A stretch of DNA of 64,000 nucleotides from Pleodorina starrii (taxonomy: Eukaryota > Chlorophyta > Chlorophyceae > Chlamydomonadales > Volvocaceae): NCBI GenBank assembly GCA_030267565.1, contig BRXU01000067.1, positions 1-64,000 on the forward strand. The letters run 5' to 3'. Shown here piece by piece: positions 8,792 to 17,784 of this stretch (positions are counted from its first letter, which is position 1; each line of letters opens with the position of its first letter). The notes beneath the pieces are model-generated. The model was not told the DNA's origin and did no database searches. It saw only the letters and a list, made by a program, of their open reading frames with translations. Both the position numbers and the translations under genes were made by a program.

Positions 8792-10816
8792 ATGCCCCCG
8801 CTGCCGCCCCCTGGAAGTCGACCTGCGATGTCGTCCACGTCTGCTGCCCCATCTGGTCCTGCTCCCGGTCGCGCCCCGGTGCGCCGATCGTGGCCACTGT
8901 GCCTGGGAGTGTCGTTCGCTCTGGTGGCCAGCGGCTGCACCGCCCTGCGCCCCGATGACGGGCGCTCAACGGCGGAGGCGGTGGCCGCCGCCCTGGCTGC
9001 TGGTGAAGTGGCGCAGATACCGTTCGCCAACGTTGATGCCGCTACCGCCCAACAGCAGTTGCAGGCGGTGACGAAGAATCTGCGCGGTCTCACCCCGACC
9101 GTGGAAGTGGACTCGGTGAGCGACACCGAAAGCGAGGACCGGCGTGAAGCGATCCTGTCCTGGTCATGGGACCTGCCCGGGGTGGAGCAGAACTGGACCT
9201 ACGACTCCACTCTGGAACTCAGCCCTGGTCAAGAGGCCCCGTGGGTGGCGCACTGGTCCCCCACCGTCGTGGAACCCTCGCTGGAAACCGGGCAGGGATT
9301 GCACCTGGTCCCCATCTCCCCCGACCGCGGGGACATCCTCGGGGCGCACGGGGAAGTTCTGGTGACGGAGAGGACCGTGCACCGGGTGGGCATCGACAAG
9401 TCCCAGCTCACGGAGGCCGACCCTGCAGAGGCCGCACGCGACCTGGCCGAGGCCCTGGATATCGGTACGGCGCCCTACATCACGGCTGTCGAACAAGCCG
9501 GCCCCGAGGCGTTCGTCGAAGCTGTTCCTTTACGCGAAGAGGACTTCCGGGCGTTGGACCCCCAGCAGATGCAAGCCGTTCCCGGGCTTCTCGTGGTGGA
9601 GGACGAAGTGCCCCTGGCGCCCTCCCGGGGGTTCGCCTCGGACATCCTGGGTAGCGTCTCTGCGGCCACCGCCGAGGATCTCCAGGCCTCGGATGGGCAG
9701 ATCGAGGCCGGCGCCATGATCGGCCGCGGTGGACTCCAGGAAACCCACGACGACCGGTTGCGAGGGAAGCCCGGTGTCATCGTGGAGAAAGTGGGCCTGC
9801 AAGCCGACGGCGGAATCGCCCCGCACACCGAACAACCACTCGTGCAGATCCCTCCCTCCCCTGGCGAAACGATCCAGGTCAGCCTGGACCGTCATTTGCA
9901 GGCCACCGCCCAGCAACTGCTGGTGGACATCGACTCCGCCTCAGCGATCGTGGCGATCCGTCCCTCCACCGGGGACGTCCTCGCCGCCGCCAACGGACCC
10001 GGTTCCGAGGGCTACCCCACCGCCCTGCTGGGCCAGTACGCCCCAGGCTCGACCTTCAAGGTCGTCACCGCCCTGGCCATGCTGCGCCAAGGCGACACCC
10101 CCGACACGACCGTGGAGTGCACTCCTTCGATCACCGTCGACGGCACCACGTTCAACAACGTCGAGTCCTACCCCGCACAGTTCCTCGGAGAGATCACTCT
10201 CAAAGAGGCCATGGCCCACTCCTGCAACACCAGCTTCATCGCCCAGCACGAGCGGATCACCCAACCAGAGATCGCCGATGCTGCCGCGGCCCTGGGAGTG
10301 GGCATGCAGACAGATCTGGGGGTAGGGACCTTCTACGGGTCCATTCCTGAGAGCGAACCCCCGGCCCAGCACGCCGCTGCCCTGTTCGGGCAGGGCCGCA
10401 CACTGGTGTCCCCGCTGACCATGGCCAATCTCACCGCCTCGATCGCCGCCGGAGAACTCGTCACACCCCGACTGGTCACCACCGAGGATTTGGTCCAGAC
10501 CGATGCCGCCCAGCCCAGCACCACCACGCCTCTGACCAGCCAAGAGGCCGCGCAGTTGCACACCACCATGCGCGAGGTCGTCGCGACCGGACACCTCGAC
10601 ACCTTTCAGGTCCTGTCCCCGGACACCGCGATCGGCAAGACCGGCACCGCAGAGTTCGGTTCCGAGAACCCACCCCGCACGCACTCCTGGGTCATCGCCG
10701 CCCACCAGGACCTCGCCGTGGCCGTGTTCGTCGAAGACGGAGACCTGGGATCGATCACCGGTGCACCCATCATGCTCGGGTTCCTCCAGGCGGCCGCCAC
10801 CGCAGGACAGCCGTGA
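8792..10816 (+). CDS. Penicillin-binding transpeptidase lipoprotein with MecA-type N-terminal domain
   Basis: A 674-residue D,D-transpeptidase that cross-links peptidoglycan at the outer face of the membrane. A long N-terminal leader ends in a lipobox with Cys49 (LVASGC). Residues about 60-165 resemble the NTF2-like MecA_N domain, followed by a PBP dimerisation domain and the transpeptidase domain with STFK (Ser420), SCN (477-479) and KTG (616-618). The ATG at 8792 is chosen because it places the hydrophobic signal near the N-terminus; the longer frame would overlap the LysR gene. It is divergent from the LysR/beta-lactamase operon and overlaps the downstream lipoprotein gene by GTGA. Confidence 0.85.
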   Translation: MPPLPPPGSRPAMSSTSAAPSGPAPGRAPVRRSWPLCLGVSFALVASGCTALRPDDGRSTAEAVAAALAAGEVAQIPFANVDAATAQQQLQAVTKNLRGLTPTVEVDSVSDTESEDRREAILSWSWDLPGVEQNWTYDSTLELSPGQEAPWVAHWSPTVVEPSLETGQGLHLVPISPDRGDILGAHGEVLVTERTVHRVGIDKSQLTEADPAEAARDLAEALDIGTAPYITAVEQAGPEAFVEAVPLREEDFRALDPQQMQAVPGLLVVEDEVPLAPSRGFASDILGSVSAATAEDLQASDGQIEAGAMIGRGGLQETHDDRLRGKPGVIVEKVGLQADGGIAPHTEQPLVQIPPSPGETIQVSLDRHLQATAQQLLVDIDSASAIVAIRPSTGDVLAAANGPGSEGYPTALLGQYAPGSTFKVVTALAMLRQGDTPDTTVECTPSITVDGTTFNNVESYPAQFLGEITLKEAMAHSCNTSFIAQHERITQPEIADAAAALGVGMQTDLGVGTFYGSIPESEPPAQHAAALFGQGRTLVSPLTMANLTASIAAGELVTPRLVTTEDLVQTDAAQPSTTTPLTSQEAAQLHTTMREVVATGHLDTFQVLSPDTAIGKTGTAEFGSENPPRTHSWVIAAHQDLAVAVFVEDGDLGSITGAPIMLGFLQAAATAGQP

Positions 10817-11325
10817 GGAAACCCACCACCTGCGGCCACAGACGGCCCCGGGGTCTTCCCCACGCGGTTCTGGCCACCACAGGACTACTCCTGCTCACCG
10901 GGTGCCACACATCCCCTTTCCGCCAAAGTGAGGCAGATGACTTCGCCTCGGATTGGTTGTCTGGTCTGCAAGCAGCGATCTCCGATGAACTCGGAACCCA
11001 CCCACCACACAACGTTGAGGCAACCGCGCAGTCCATTACGAATTCATCTGATGAGATCCTCGCCAGGATAGGACCGTCTCCCGCATCGTTGCGGGCATAT
11101 ACGGATGCTTCCGACCAGATGATGCACATCGTCTTGTGGGTGAGTGACACCGGTGCCGATCCCTTCACCGACGACGTGCCCGTCTGGGGCCGCGCCTGCG
11201 CCGTAGCAACCATCAACCCCGGCGAACGTCCAGAGCTAATCACCTTGGAAGACCGGACCTGCCCCCAAGACACCCCGCGATCGCCCGACACCCCATTCCC
11301 GCAACACCTGCAGTCCCGCCCATAA
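10813..11325 (+). CDS. Small lipoprotein coupled to the penicillin-binding protein
   Basis: A 170-residue protein starting at a GTG that overlaps the PBP stop (GTGA). The N-terminus is basic, then hydrophobic, then LLTGC, a lipobox. The remainder has no domain I recognise and is predicted to sit outside the membrane. Tight coupling suggests a role next to the PBP, perhaps as a partner or as part of the response to cell-wall stress, but that is inference. Confidence 0.7.
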   Translation: MRKPTTCGHRRPRGLPHAVLATTGLLLLTGCHTSPFRQSEADDFASDWLSGLQAAISDELGTHPPHNVEATAQSITNSSDEILARIGPSPASLRAYTDASDQMMHIVLWVSDTGADPFTDDVPVWGRACAVATINPGERPELITLEDRTCPQDTPRSPDTPFPQHLQSRP

Positions 11326-11394
11326 CCCCACTCTCATACGCAGGCAGTGACGGGCGACTCGATTCTTACAGCCCCCCACGAGGAAGTGACCGAT

Positions 11395-11415
11395 AGCCGG
11401 CCATATGTAAAGTGC
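11395..11415 (+). repeat. Dispersed motif CCGGCCATATGTAAAG, copy 2
   Basis: Positions 11395-11415 contain AGCCGGCCATATGTAAAG. The similarity to the copy at 19136 extends left for another ten or so bases (AGTG-CCG-TAGC), making about 33 bp of related sequence. Confidence 0.5.
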
Positions 11416-11435
11416 AGGACTTCCCGCCGTCCTGC

Positions 11436-11463
11436 CCCCTTTAAGGGGAGTTTTTAAAGGGAG
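11436..11463 (+). terminator. Hairpin with T run after the PBP-lipoprotein operon
   Basis: CCCCTTTAAGGGG at 11436-11448 forms a short palindrome followed by AGTTTTT. An alternative pairing is CCCTTTAA with TTAAAGGG across a 9-bp loop. The position about 110 bp after the lipoprotein stop fits a rho-independent terminator. Confidence 0.45.
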
Positions 11464-11588
11464 CCTCGAAGCGTGAGACGCCCGGTGAGGAAGCCAATTG
11501 CGCCGTGGTCGGTCATCCAGTCATCCGGAGTGTCCGCGGCCTCCTCCACAGGCATGCGGGGGGCAGCTGTGCCGGTAGGGTCGGGGCG

Positions 11589-12329
11589 GTGAGCACAGGA
11601 CGGCGACAGCGGCGCCCAGTGATGAAGTCCAGAAAACGGGTCGTGGTCGCGGCAGTCACCGGTGTGGTGCTGATCGGGTGGCTGGCCGGTGCCCTGTCCG
11701 GCCGACCCGAGGGGTGGTCAACAGGGCGAAGCCTTGCCTGGCCGGGCCCGGAGCGACCGGCAGCGGTGGTCATCGGGGATTCCCAGGCCCACGGCCCCCT
11801 GGAGGCACAGCTGGGGGAGACCTGGGTGAGCCGGGGGCTGGCGGGTGCCGGCTACGAGCCGGTGGTGCTCGGAGAATCCGGAACCGGGTTCCTCAAAAGC
11901 TACGGCAGGTCGCCGTCGTATCTGGAAGGGCTCCGGCAGGGGACGTACACGCTGCCTGCCGAGGACGTCTCGCTGGTGGTCGTGGAAGGCGGCGGCAATG
12001 ATGAGGACTACCCCGATGAGCTGATCGTCGAGGCGGCACAGGCGTCGTTGGATCTGGTGAAGGATCACTACCGCCAAGCCGACGTTGTCGTGGTCGGACC
12101 CCTGGACAGCGGCGACGATGCGCGACGGGTGCGCATCAACGAATTGCTGGCCCAGGTCACCCAGCAAGAGAACGTCTTCTTCCTCGACGCCAGCCGATGG
12201 GGCCAGCAGTACCAGCTGGAAGGGCTGTTCTACGAGGACGGAGTCCATCTCACCGAAGCCGGCCACGAACGCCTCACGAACCCGTTCACCACCGAGCTCG
12301 AGGCGCTGGGCCTGGCACGCATCGAGTGA
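11589..12329 (+). CDS. SGNH/GDSL-type hydrolase with N-terminal membrane segment
   Basis: A protein of about 246 residues with one N-terminal transmembrane or signal segment (VVVAAVTGVVLIGWLAGAL). The SGNH blocks are visible: VIGDSQAHG holds the nucleophile Ser, GGGND is block III, and DGVHLTEAGH holds the catalytic Asp and His. The family covers esterases, lipases and peptidoglycan or polysaccharide O-acetyl esterases; the substrate is unknown but should be outside the membrane. The GTG at 11589 is the likely start; an internal ATG at 11622 is the alternative. The upstream frame lacks a ribosome-binding site. Confidence 0.75.
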   Translation: MSTGRRQRRPVMKSRKRVVVAAVTGVVLIGWLAGALSGRPEGWSTGRSLAWPGPERPAAVVIGDSQAHGPLEAQLGETWVSRGLAGAGYEPVVLGESGTGFLKSYGRSPSYLEGLRQGTYTLPAEDVSLVVVEGGGNDEDYPDELIVEAAQASLDLVKDHYRQADVVVVGPLDSGDDARRVRINELLAQVTQQENVFFLDASRWGQQYQLEGLFYEDGVHLTEAGHERLTNPFTTELEALGLARIE

Positions 12330-12378
12330 ATCCCCGCCCCGGACCAGGAGTCCTCTCCCTTCAGGCGTGAGAGGGGTG

Positions 12379-13081
12379 TCAGGTGCTGGGCTGCAGCCTC
12401 AGGGCGCCGGTTGCGCTCATCGCCGCCGGCCCGGTGAGGGCCTGGACGACCGCCTCGTGCAGGGTCCACGCGTGGTGGCCGGGCCAGTCCAGGCGCAGGG
12501 CCGCCGCCAGCATCTGCTCGGGGGCGTACCGGCATCCCGACGTGCGCAACTGGTCCAGCATCTTGGTCATCACCTCGAGCTCAGCCAAGTCGGTTCGCGG
12601 CGGACACCGGCTCAGGTGCCGGGTCAGGCCAGTCATGGCCTGGTGCACTTGAGGATGATCGGCGAACGGATCACGGGGGGATAGCCGTTGCCCACCGAGA
12701 AGCTGGGGGTGAGAGGCGTCCACCCAGGGGGACACCGCGTCGTTGTCCCCGGTCACCACAGCAAAGGCCATGACTCCGTCGATGTCCTCGGCTTCGGTGA
12801 GCATCCTCGCGTCCGGGGCGTAGGCGATCACCGCGCCGTGAAATGTGGTGGCCCGTGCGGCCTGGGCGACCGTGCCGGTCTTGACCCCGCGGGCTTTCAG
12901 GCGCCGCAGATGGTGGAGCTTCTCCCCCCATGCCCGCAGAAGCCACCAGAACCCCGATCAAGTCCCAACCGAGGTCTTCGCTTTGATCGAAGGCCCAGGT
13001 GATGGCCTGGAACAGGCCATTGGCCGGGGCCACCGGCCCAGCGACATAAGCCCGCGGGTAGCCGCGCAAAAAATCGGGCAT
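12379..13081 (-). pseudogene. Conserved hypothetical protein, frameshifted in a C6/G6 tract
   Basis: The frame from 13081 begins MPDFLRGYPRAYVAGPVAPA. The homopolymer at 12924-12929 forces a shift into the frame that ends at 12379 and includes ELEVMTKMLDQLRTSGCRYA. The length is one base over a multiple of three, so deleting one base would give one 233-residue protein. No known domain was recognised. Continuous codon bias across the break suggests it is a real gene with either a recent mutation or a sequencing error. Confidence 0.55.
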
Positions 13082-13200
13082 TGGCGCCTGGGACTCCTGC
13101 CATGGGAGGGGTGAGCACAGACGGTGGTGGTCGTCGCTCAGAGTACCGCCACCGCCCGGGCTCGCCCAGCCCCGCCCCCCCTGTCGTCCTGGTCCCTGGA

Positions 13201-13249
13201 CACGGCTGCGCCCGGCACCGAGGTGAAGTCGGTGCCGGGCGCAGCCGTG
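13201..13249. terminator. Perfect 21-bp inverted repeat (terminator-like)
   Basis: Arms 13201-13221 and 13229-13249 are perfect reverse complements with a 7-base loop, beginning CACGGCTGCGCCCGG. It lies just downstream of the minus-strand membrane-protein gene, so a terminator is the simplest reading, although no T tract follows. Confidence 0.6.
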
Positions 13250-13267
13250 GTGCGGCAGGGACGGGGC

Positions 13268-13891
13268 TCAGCCGCCCAGGCCGGCCTGGTGGTTGATCCC
13301 GACCTGGTCGACCTTGCGGTGGAAGCGCATCCCGGCGATACCGCCCAGCACCGCCCCGACCAGCGGGACCAGGGCGGTGATGACCAAGGCGATGATGCCC
13401 CCGGTGGTCAGGGTGCCTTCCCCGACCGGGATCCGGGGGAAGCCGTTGAGCTGGCCCAGGAGATTGAACTGGGACCCGGCCACCGCCCCCAGAATCGCCA
13501 GGACCACGGCGATGACAATCGCCCACAGCCACACGGCGATCCCCTGCTTGGCCCCGTCGAAACGGGCCATGCGCCCGGCGACGTAGCCCCCGCAGAAGTA
13601 GGCGATCAACAAGATCAGCGCCAGCACGATCCCGCTGACGATCCCCACCGTGGTCGCGTCCTGGGTGGCTTGCTGGGCGACCTGACCCGGATCGGTGTTA
13701 GTGGCCACCCCCACCCCGGCCCCGATGGCGGAAAGCAGCGCGGTGAGCAACACCGCCATGCCGGTGGCGGTCAGCCAGCCGAAGAACGCCGAGCCGAACT
13801 TCATGCCCCCGAACTGCTCCTTCTCGGCGGCCACCACCTCATTGCGCCGACCCTTGGGAGTGGATGATCCGGGAACGTCTCGATCTGTCAT
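13268..13891 (-). CDS. Integral membrane protein (four predicted helices), stress-type hypothetical
   Basis: A 207-residue protein with a charged N-terminus (TPKGRRNEVVAAEKEQFGG) and about four hydrophobic helices, for example GIVSGIVLALILLIAYFCGG and ALVITALVPLVGAVLGGIAG. It resembles small YrzE/TIGR04086-like membrane proteins found in actinobacterial stress neighbourhoods. No catalytic motif is visible. It is followed by a perfect hairpin at 13201-13249 and stands alone. The function is unknown. Confidence 0.65.
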   Translation of the reverse strand: MTDRDVPGSSTPKGRRNEVVAAEKEQFGGMKFGSAFFGWLTATGMAVLLTALLSAIGAGVGVATNTDPGQVAQQATQDATTVGIVSGIVLALILLIAYFCGGYVAGRMARFDGAKQGIAVWLWAIVIAVVLAILGAVAGSQFNLLGQLNGFPRIPVGEGTLTTGGIIALVITALVPLVGAVLGGIAGMRFHRKVDQVGINHQAGLGG

Positions 13892-14354
13892 GGTGCTGTC
13901 CTCACATTGGGCTGCTGCTCGGGTGTCGTCTCGGGTGGCGGGTTCGTCGCCCTGAGGAGGCGTCGTGACCGGCGGTGGTCCACGGAAAGTGCTGCGCGCG
14001 AACCTCCACCACTAAATCATAAGCAAGCTTCACATTCCACGGTGGTGTTGCCTGCCGACTCGGGCACAGGAGGCCGGCACGATCGGATCGAGGTGACCGT
14101 GGCAGGCGCCCAGGTGACTCGGGCAGGCAGGAGGTGGCCTCCTCCCTCGACCATCCCCCGGTGGCCACGGTTGCGGCTGTGCCGGACACCGTTGCGACGC
14201 TTGTATCCCGGCACGCCCTGGTGCATGCTTCGTGACCGTCCCCGCGGTCGCCCTGCACCTCTGCGCCCCTCCCCTCCATGATTGCGCCCCGTGCCCCACC
14301 ACGGCGACGAGGGGACACGGGGCAGACAGGCCCGGGCCCGGGCCCGGGGTGGGG
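13892..14354. other. 463-bp spacer; motif near 14011-14036
   Basis: No coding frame is convincing. It contains, on the plus strand near 14011-14031, AATCATAAGCAAGCTTCACA, which resembles motifs at about 15293 and 19314. On the minus strand this lies about 130 bp upstream of the membrane-protein gene, so it may be its promoter region. Confidence 0.4.
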
Positions 14355-14552
14355 CTACTTGGCGTGGCGGGCCAGCAGGTCCTCGACCACACTGGGATCG
14401 GCGCTGGACAGATCCCAGGCGCCGGTGGTGTCGTGGTAGTCCTGGGCGGCCTCGGTGATCTTGAACCCGCTGGCATCACGCGGGGGATTCGAGGTCTCGA
14501 GCACGTGGATCAGGTGGGTCTCGGCATCGGCCAGAGCCTGCGGGTCATACAT
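14355..14552 (-). CDS. Small hypothetical protein (65 aa)
   Basis: Starts MYDPQALADAETHLIHVLE at 14552 with a good AAAGGAC site six bases upstream, and ends at 14355. Soluble and acidic, no recognised domain. It lies downstream of the PepSY lipoprotein gene on the same strand, 76 bp away, and may share its transcript. Confidence 0.6.
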   Translation of the reverse strand: MYDPQALADAETHLIHVLETSNPPRDASGFKITEAAQDYHDTTGAWDLSSADPSVVEDLLARHAK

Positions 14553-14628
14553 GGTGGGTCCTTTCACGGAGTCGGTTCTCCAGGGTCGATTCTGCGGGGT
14601 CAGTTCTGCGGGGTTGGGTCCGGTGGGC

Positions 14629-15311
14629 TCAGCGGTCGACTTTGAGCACGGAGCCGTTGTCGACGTTGACGTACACGTCCACCGAGGTGCCCTGGTCATC
14701 GTCGATATCGACCTCCCACACGGTGGTGCCATCCTCGATGTCCAGCTGGGCGCCGTCCAGAGTCCCGTCCACCTCCTCCAGGGCGGTGCGCACGGCGTCC
14801 TCCAGCGGGATCTGGACCTGGGCGAGGTTCTCCCGGTCCTGCTGGTCCAGCTCGTCGTCGCCCTCCTGCGGGGTGACCTCCTGCCCGTCGGCGGAGACCT
14901 CCACTTCCTGCTCACGGTCCTCTACGGCCAGCTTCACCTCCCAGCCATCACCGGCGTCCTTGCGATCGATCTCGAAGACCTGACCGCCGGCCACGGCCTC
15001 CTCCGCGGCCACGATCGCCCCGGCCACCGCGCCGGCCTCCGCCCCGACCCCGGCCGTCCCCGAGGCCGAGGGGGACGCCGAGGCGCTCTCGTCCGCGGTC
15101 GCCGGGCCCGAAGGGGACGCCGAGGCGCTGTCGTCCATAGTGGCGCTCTCGCCCGCGGTGGCGGTGGACTCGGTGGTGGCCTCGCTCGTGGCGGTCCCGC
15201 CGGTGGCCTCTTCACTACCGCCCTGGGTGCCCCCGTCGGCGCAACCAGCCAGCAGGAGGGCGGAGAGTGCCAGGAGGCTCAGGGACAGAACATTTTATCA
15301 GTGTGCTTCAT
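14629..15311 (-). pseudogene. PepSY-domain lipoprotein, start region shifted by one base
   Basis: The mature part carries a Ser/Ala-rich linker and two PepSY-like repeats (for example GDGWEVKLAVEDREQEVEVS and TVWEVDIDDDQGTSVDVYV), typically periplasmic or surface inhibitory or binding modules. The lipobox LLLAGC is intact, but its frame runs into stops immediately upstream. An ATG AAG at 15311 is in another frame. Adding one base to the T4 run at 15293-15296 would join them and give about 227 residues. So either the gene has lost its signal peptide, or the run is misread. The next in-frame Met is at 15138, past the lipobox. Confidence 0.65.
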
Positions 15312-15751
15312 AAATGCTCATTGTTGCGGGGACCGCCCACCGGCGCAAGGGAAGGCTCCGGAGCAAATGGCCAAGTCAGAGCCTCTCGGCGCAGGTGCCG
15401 ACCGCACGGTCACGACTCCTCCAGGGCCCGGAAGCAACCCCCAGGGGACACATGGGATTGGTGAAGGTGGTGGTTGATCGCACCAGGCGCCTGCTCACAG
15501 CACTGGACCACCCGGGCCGAGACCCTGCCTCCTGCGAGAGAAACTACTAGTCAGCTTGCTGTCCATTACGTAGTGTTTGAGGTGCCGCTGTCCCGCAGCT
15601 CGGCGCGCTGGTCAGCGTTTCACCAGATCAGCCGAGGAAGTCACCAGCCTCCGCCGCCCAGCCCTGGGTCGTCCAGACGAGAACCACGACTCATCCACCA
15701 GACACGCTCACGCTGTGTACATCCAGGCTGGAGCACAGGAAGAAGATCACG
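15312..15751. other. 440-bp spacer without a gene
   Basis: No credible ORF. It should hold divergent promoters for the PepSY lipoprotein (minus) and the acidic protein at 15752 (plus). The PepSY start region at 15293-15315 also contains the TATCAGT..GCTTCATA motif. Confidence 0.4.
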
Positions 15752-16009
15752 ATGAACACCTCAGGAACCACCGCACCAGACCCCGACGAGTCCGGAAACC
15801 TCCCCGAGGCCGCCGCCACAGATCAGCAGGGAGGCCTGGTCGACGCCGACGGCGGGGCGCAGTTCAACGATGCCGTGGACCAGCGCCTGACCGAGGGTCA
15901 GGACTCGGATTCCACCACCAGCACCCAGACAAACACCGAGGACGACAAGACGGACCTGCCCGTGCTGGAGGAAGAAGAAGACAGCCCCGTGAAGCCGCAG
16001 AACTCCTGA
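15752..16009 (+). CDS. Small acidic protein (85 aa)
   Basis: Starts MNTSGTTAPDPDESGNLPEA at 15752 after an AGGAAG site and ends at 16009. It is very acidic with a run of five Glu near the end, probably disordered. No domain was recognised. Its place among PPK2, PepSY and DUF2382 genes suggests a general-stress accessory, which is inference. Confidence 0.6.
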   Translation: MNTSGTTAPDPDESGNLPEAAATDQQGGLVDADGGAQFNDAVDQRLTEGQDSDSTTSTQTNTEDDKTDLPVLEEEEDSPVKPQNS

Positions 16010-16109
16010 AGCCCTGACCACGGCCAGCACACCCCTTCACCCCACCGGGCCGCCGAGGAAGTGACCCGGTAGGGCGATCCCGCTCCCATCCCCACCAGTG
16101 AGGTAACCC

Positions 16110-16220
16110 TTGAAGAAGATCCTTTTCGCCATCGCCCCCGTCATCATCAGTCGCGTCATGCAACGCCGGCAGGAGAAGAAGACCCGCGGCACGGTCCAGC
16201 GCACTCCTCGGCGCCGCTGA
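16110..16220 (+). CDS. Very small basic protein (36 aa), TTG start
   Basis: A TTG at 16110, preceded by GAGG about eight bases upstream, opens a 36-residue frame MKKILFAIAPVIISRVMQRR that continues to a TGA at 16218. It has one hydrophobic segment followed by an Arg/Lys-rich tail, the pattern of small membrane-anchored proteins. It lies 100 bp after the acidic protein and is followed by a hairpin, which supports it being a real gene. Confidence 0.5.
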   Translation: MKKILFAIAPVIISRVMQRRQEKKTRGTVQRTPRRR

Positions 16221-16233
16221 ACCGACACCCGTC

Positions 16234-16259
16234 ACCGGTGGGCCGGCCCCACCACCGGC
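16234..16259 (+). terminator. GC-rich hairpin after the 36-aa gene
   Basis: GGTGGG at 16237-16242 pairs with CCCACC at 16248-16253, with outer CCGG pairs. It sits 15 bp after the stop. There is no T tract, as is common in high-GC actinobacteria. Confidence 0.4.
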
Positions 16260-16387
16260 ACATCAGTGGCCGCCCAGTGGCACTGAGGGACGGTAGAGCG
16301 ACCTCGGATCACCAGCCGTGCTGTCACGCGGGAGAATCTTTGGATCCCCTTTGAGGGCCCCAGGGACTTTCCGAGCAGGCCGGCGAG

Positions 16388-17299
16388 TCAGTCACCCACG
16401 GCATCACGACCCCGGCGGATGAGCAGCTCGTCGGGTGGATAGACCACCGAGACGTCCTTGTCCTCGTAGTCGAACTGGGTCAAGAACACCCGCATCGCGT
16501 TGAGTCTGGCGCGCTTCTTGTCGTTGGACTTCACCGTGATCCACGGGGCGTGGTCAGTGTCGGTGCGCAGGAACATCTCCTCCTTGGCTTGCGTGTAGTC
16601 CTCCCACCGGTCCAGGGACGCCAGGTCCATGGGCGAGAGCTTCCACCGGCGCACGGGGTCGATCTGGCGGATCGCGAACCGGGTGCGCTGCTCGTGCTGG
16701 GTCACGGAGAACCAGAACTTGGTGAGGTGGATGCCGGAGTCCACGAGCATCTTCTCGAACACCGGGGCCTGGGCCATGAACTGTTCGTACTGCGGGTCCG
16801 TGCAGAAGCCCATGACGCGCTCGACGTTGGCGCGGTTGTACCAGGAGCGGTCGAACATCACGATCTCCCCCGCGGTGGGCAGGTGCTGGATGTAGCGCTG
16901 GAAGTACCACTGCCCGGCCTCCCGGTCCGAGGGCTTGGTCAAGGCCACCACCCGGGCCGCCCGGGGATTCAGGTGCTCGGTGAACCGCTTGATGGTCCCG
17001 CCCTTGCCAGCCGCATCACGGCCCTCGAACACGACCACGTGCTTCAAGGCGTGATCCTGGGCCCAGTACTGGAACTTCAGCAGCTCGATCTGCAACTGGT
17101 ACTTCTCCAGCTCGTACTCATCCCGGCTCATCAGCTCATCATGGGGATAGTCCTCCCGCCAGGTCTGCACCGCCGAGCCCCCCGGATCGATCAGCTCCGG
17201 GTCCTCCTCGTTACCGTGCGGCACCGTGTACCCCTGGTCCACCAGTTTGTCGATGAACTCCCGCAGGTTCTCCCGCGCCGGATCCATGTCATTGCTCAT
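16388..17299 (-). CDS. ppk2: Polyphosphate kinase 2 (PPK2)
   Basis: A 303-residue kinase that transfers phosphate between polyphosphate and nucleotides in the cytoplasm. The P-loop VVFEGRDAAGKGGTIKRFTE is diagnostic for PPK2, followed by the lid region TKPSDREAGQWYFQRYI and the second conserved segment FDRSWYNRANVERVMGF. Length and motifs fit the single-domain (class I type) enzymes; whether it prefers ADP or GDP is not readable. The start at 17299 is favoured over the upstream Met by GGAGGAG about eight bases before it. It stands alone in a stress-gene neighbourhood. Confidence 0.9.
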   Translation of the reverse strand: MSNDMDPARENLREFIDKLVDQGYTVPHGNEEDPELIDPGGSAVQTWREDYPHDELMSRDEYELEKYQLQIELLKFQYWAQDHALKHVVVFEGRDAAGKGGTIKRFTEHLNPRAARVVALTKPSDREAGQWYFQRYIQHLPTAGEIVMFDRSWYNRANVERVMGFCTDPQYEQFMAQAPVFEKMLVDSGIHLTKFWFSVTQHEQRTRFAIRQIDPVRRWKLSPMDLASLDRWEDYTQAKEEMFLRTDTDHAPWITVKSNDKKRARLNAMRVFLTQFDYEDKDVSVVYPPDELLIRRGRDAVGD

Positions 17300-17784
17300 T
17301 GGTCGATCTCCTCCCGGGCCCGAGGACCCCCTAGGCACTGCAGACCGGTGTCGCGGTCAATGCCGGCAACGGCGGGTGCACCCTCGGACACCACGGAGGG
17401 TCAGCCACTCCCCCACGGGCTGATGCGGCCGTGGGGCCGCCATTGGCCCCCGGCCCCACCACGGCTGGCGACAGCAACGCTGAGGACCACGGTGGGTGGG
17501 GTCAACCCGGGCACCGGTTGTTCCTCGCTACTGGGCACCGCGGCCGTGTCCGACCACCATACTGGTAAGCACCCTGATGGATGATGTGAATATTGCGGAG
17601 CACGCCGTGGCCGAAACCCAGCTACAGCACGCTCACAGCCCCTCAGGCCGACCCGCTATGAACCGAGACACCGCCGGGGCCCACCGCGATTTCGCCGGTC
17701 TCCAGCGATCTAGATGGGTCCATCTCTTCCTCACTACTCTTCTTCCAGGACGCCGGTGCTGGCGTCAGATGAAAGGACCGTCCC
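17300..17784. other. 485-bp divergent spacer between ppk2 and the GAF-ANTAR gene
   Basis: No coding frame is supported. It should contain both promoters; I could not assign -35/-10 elements with confidence. It ends with the AAAGGA site of the GAF-ANTAR gene. Confidence 0.4.
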
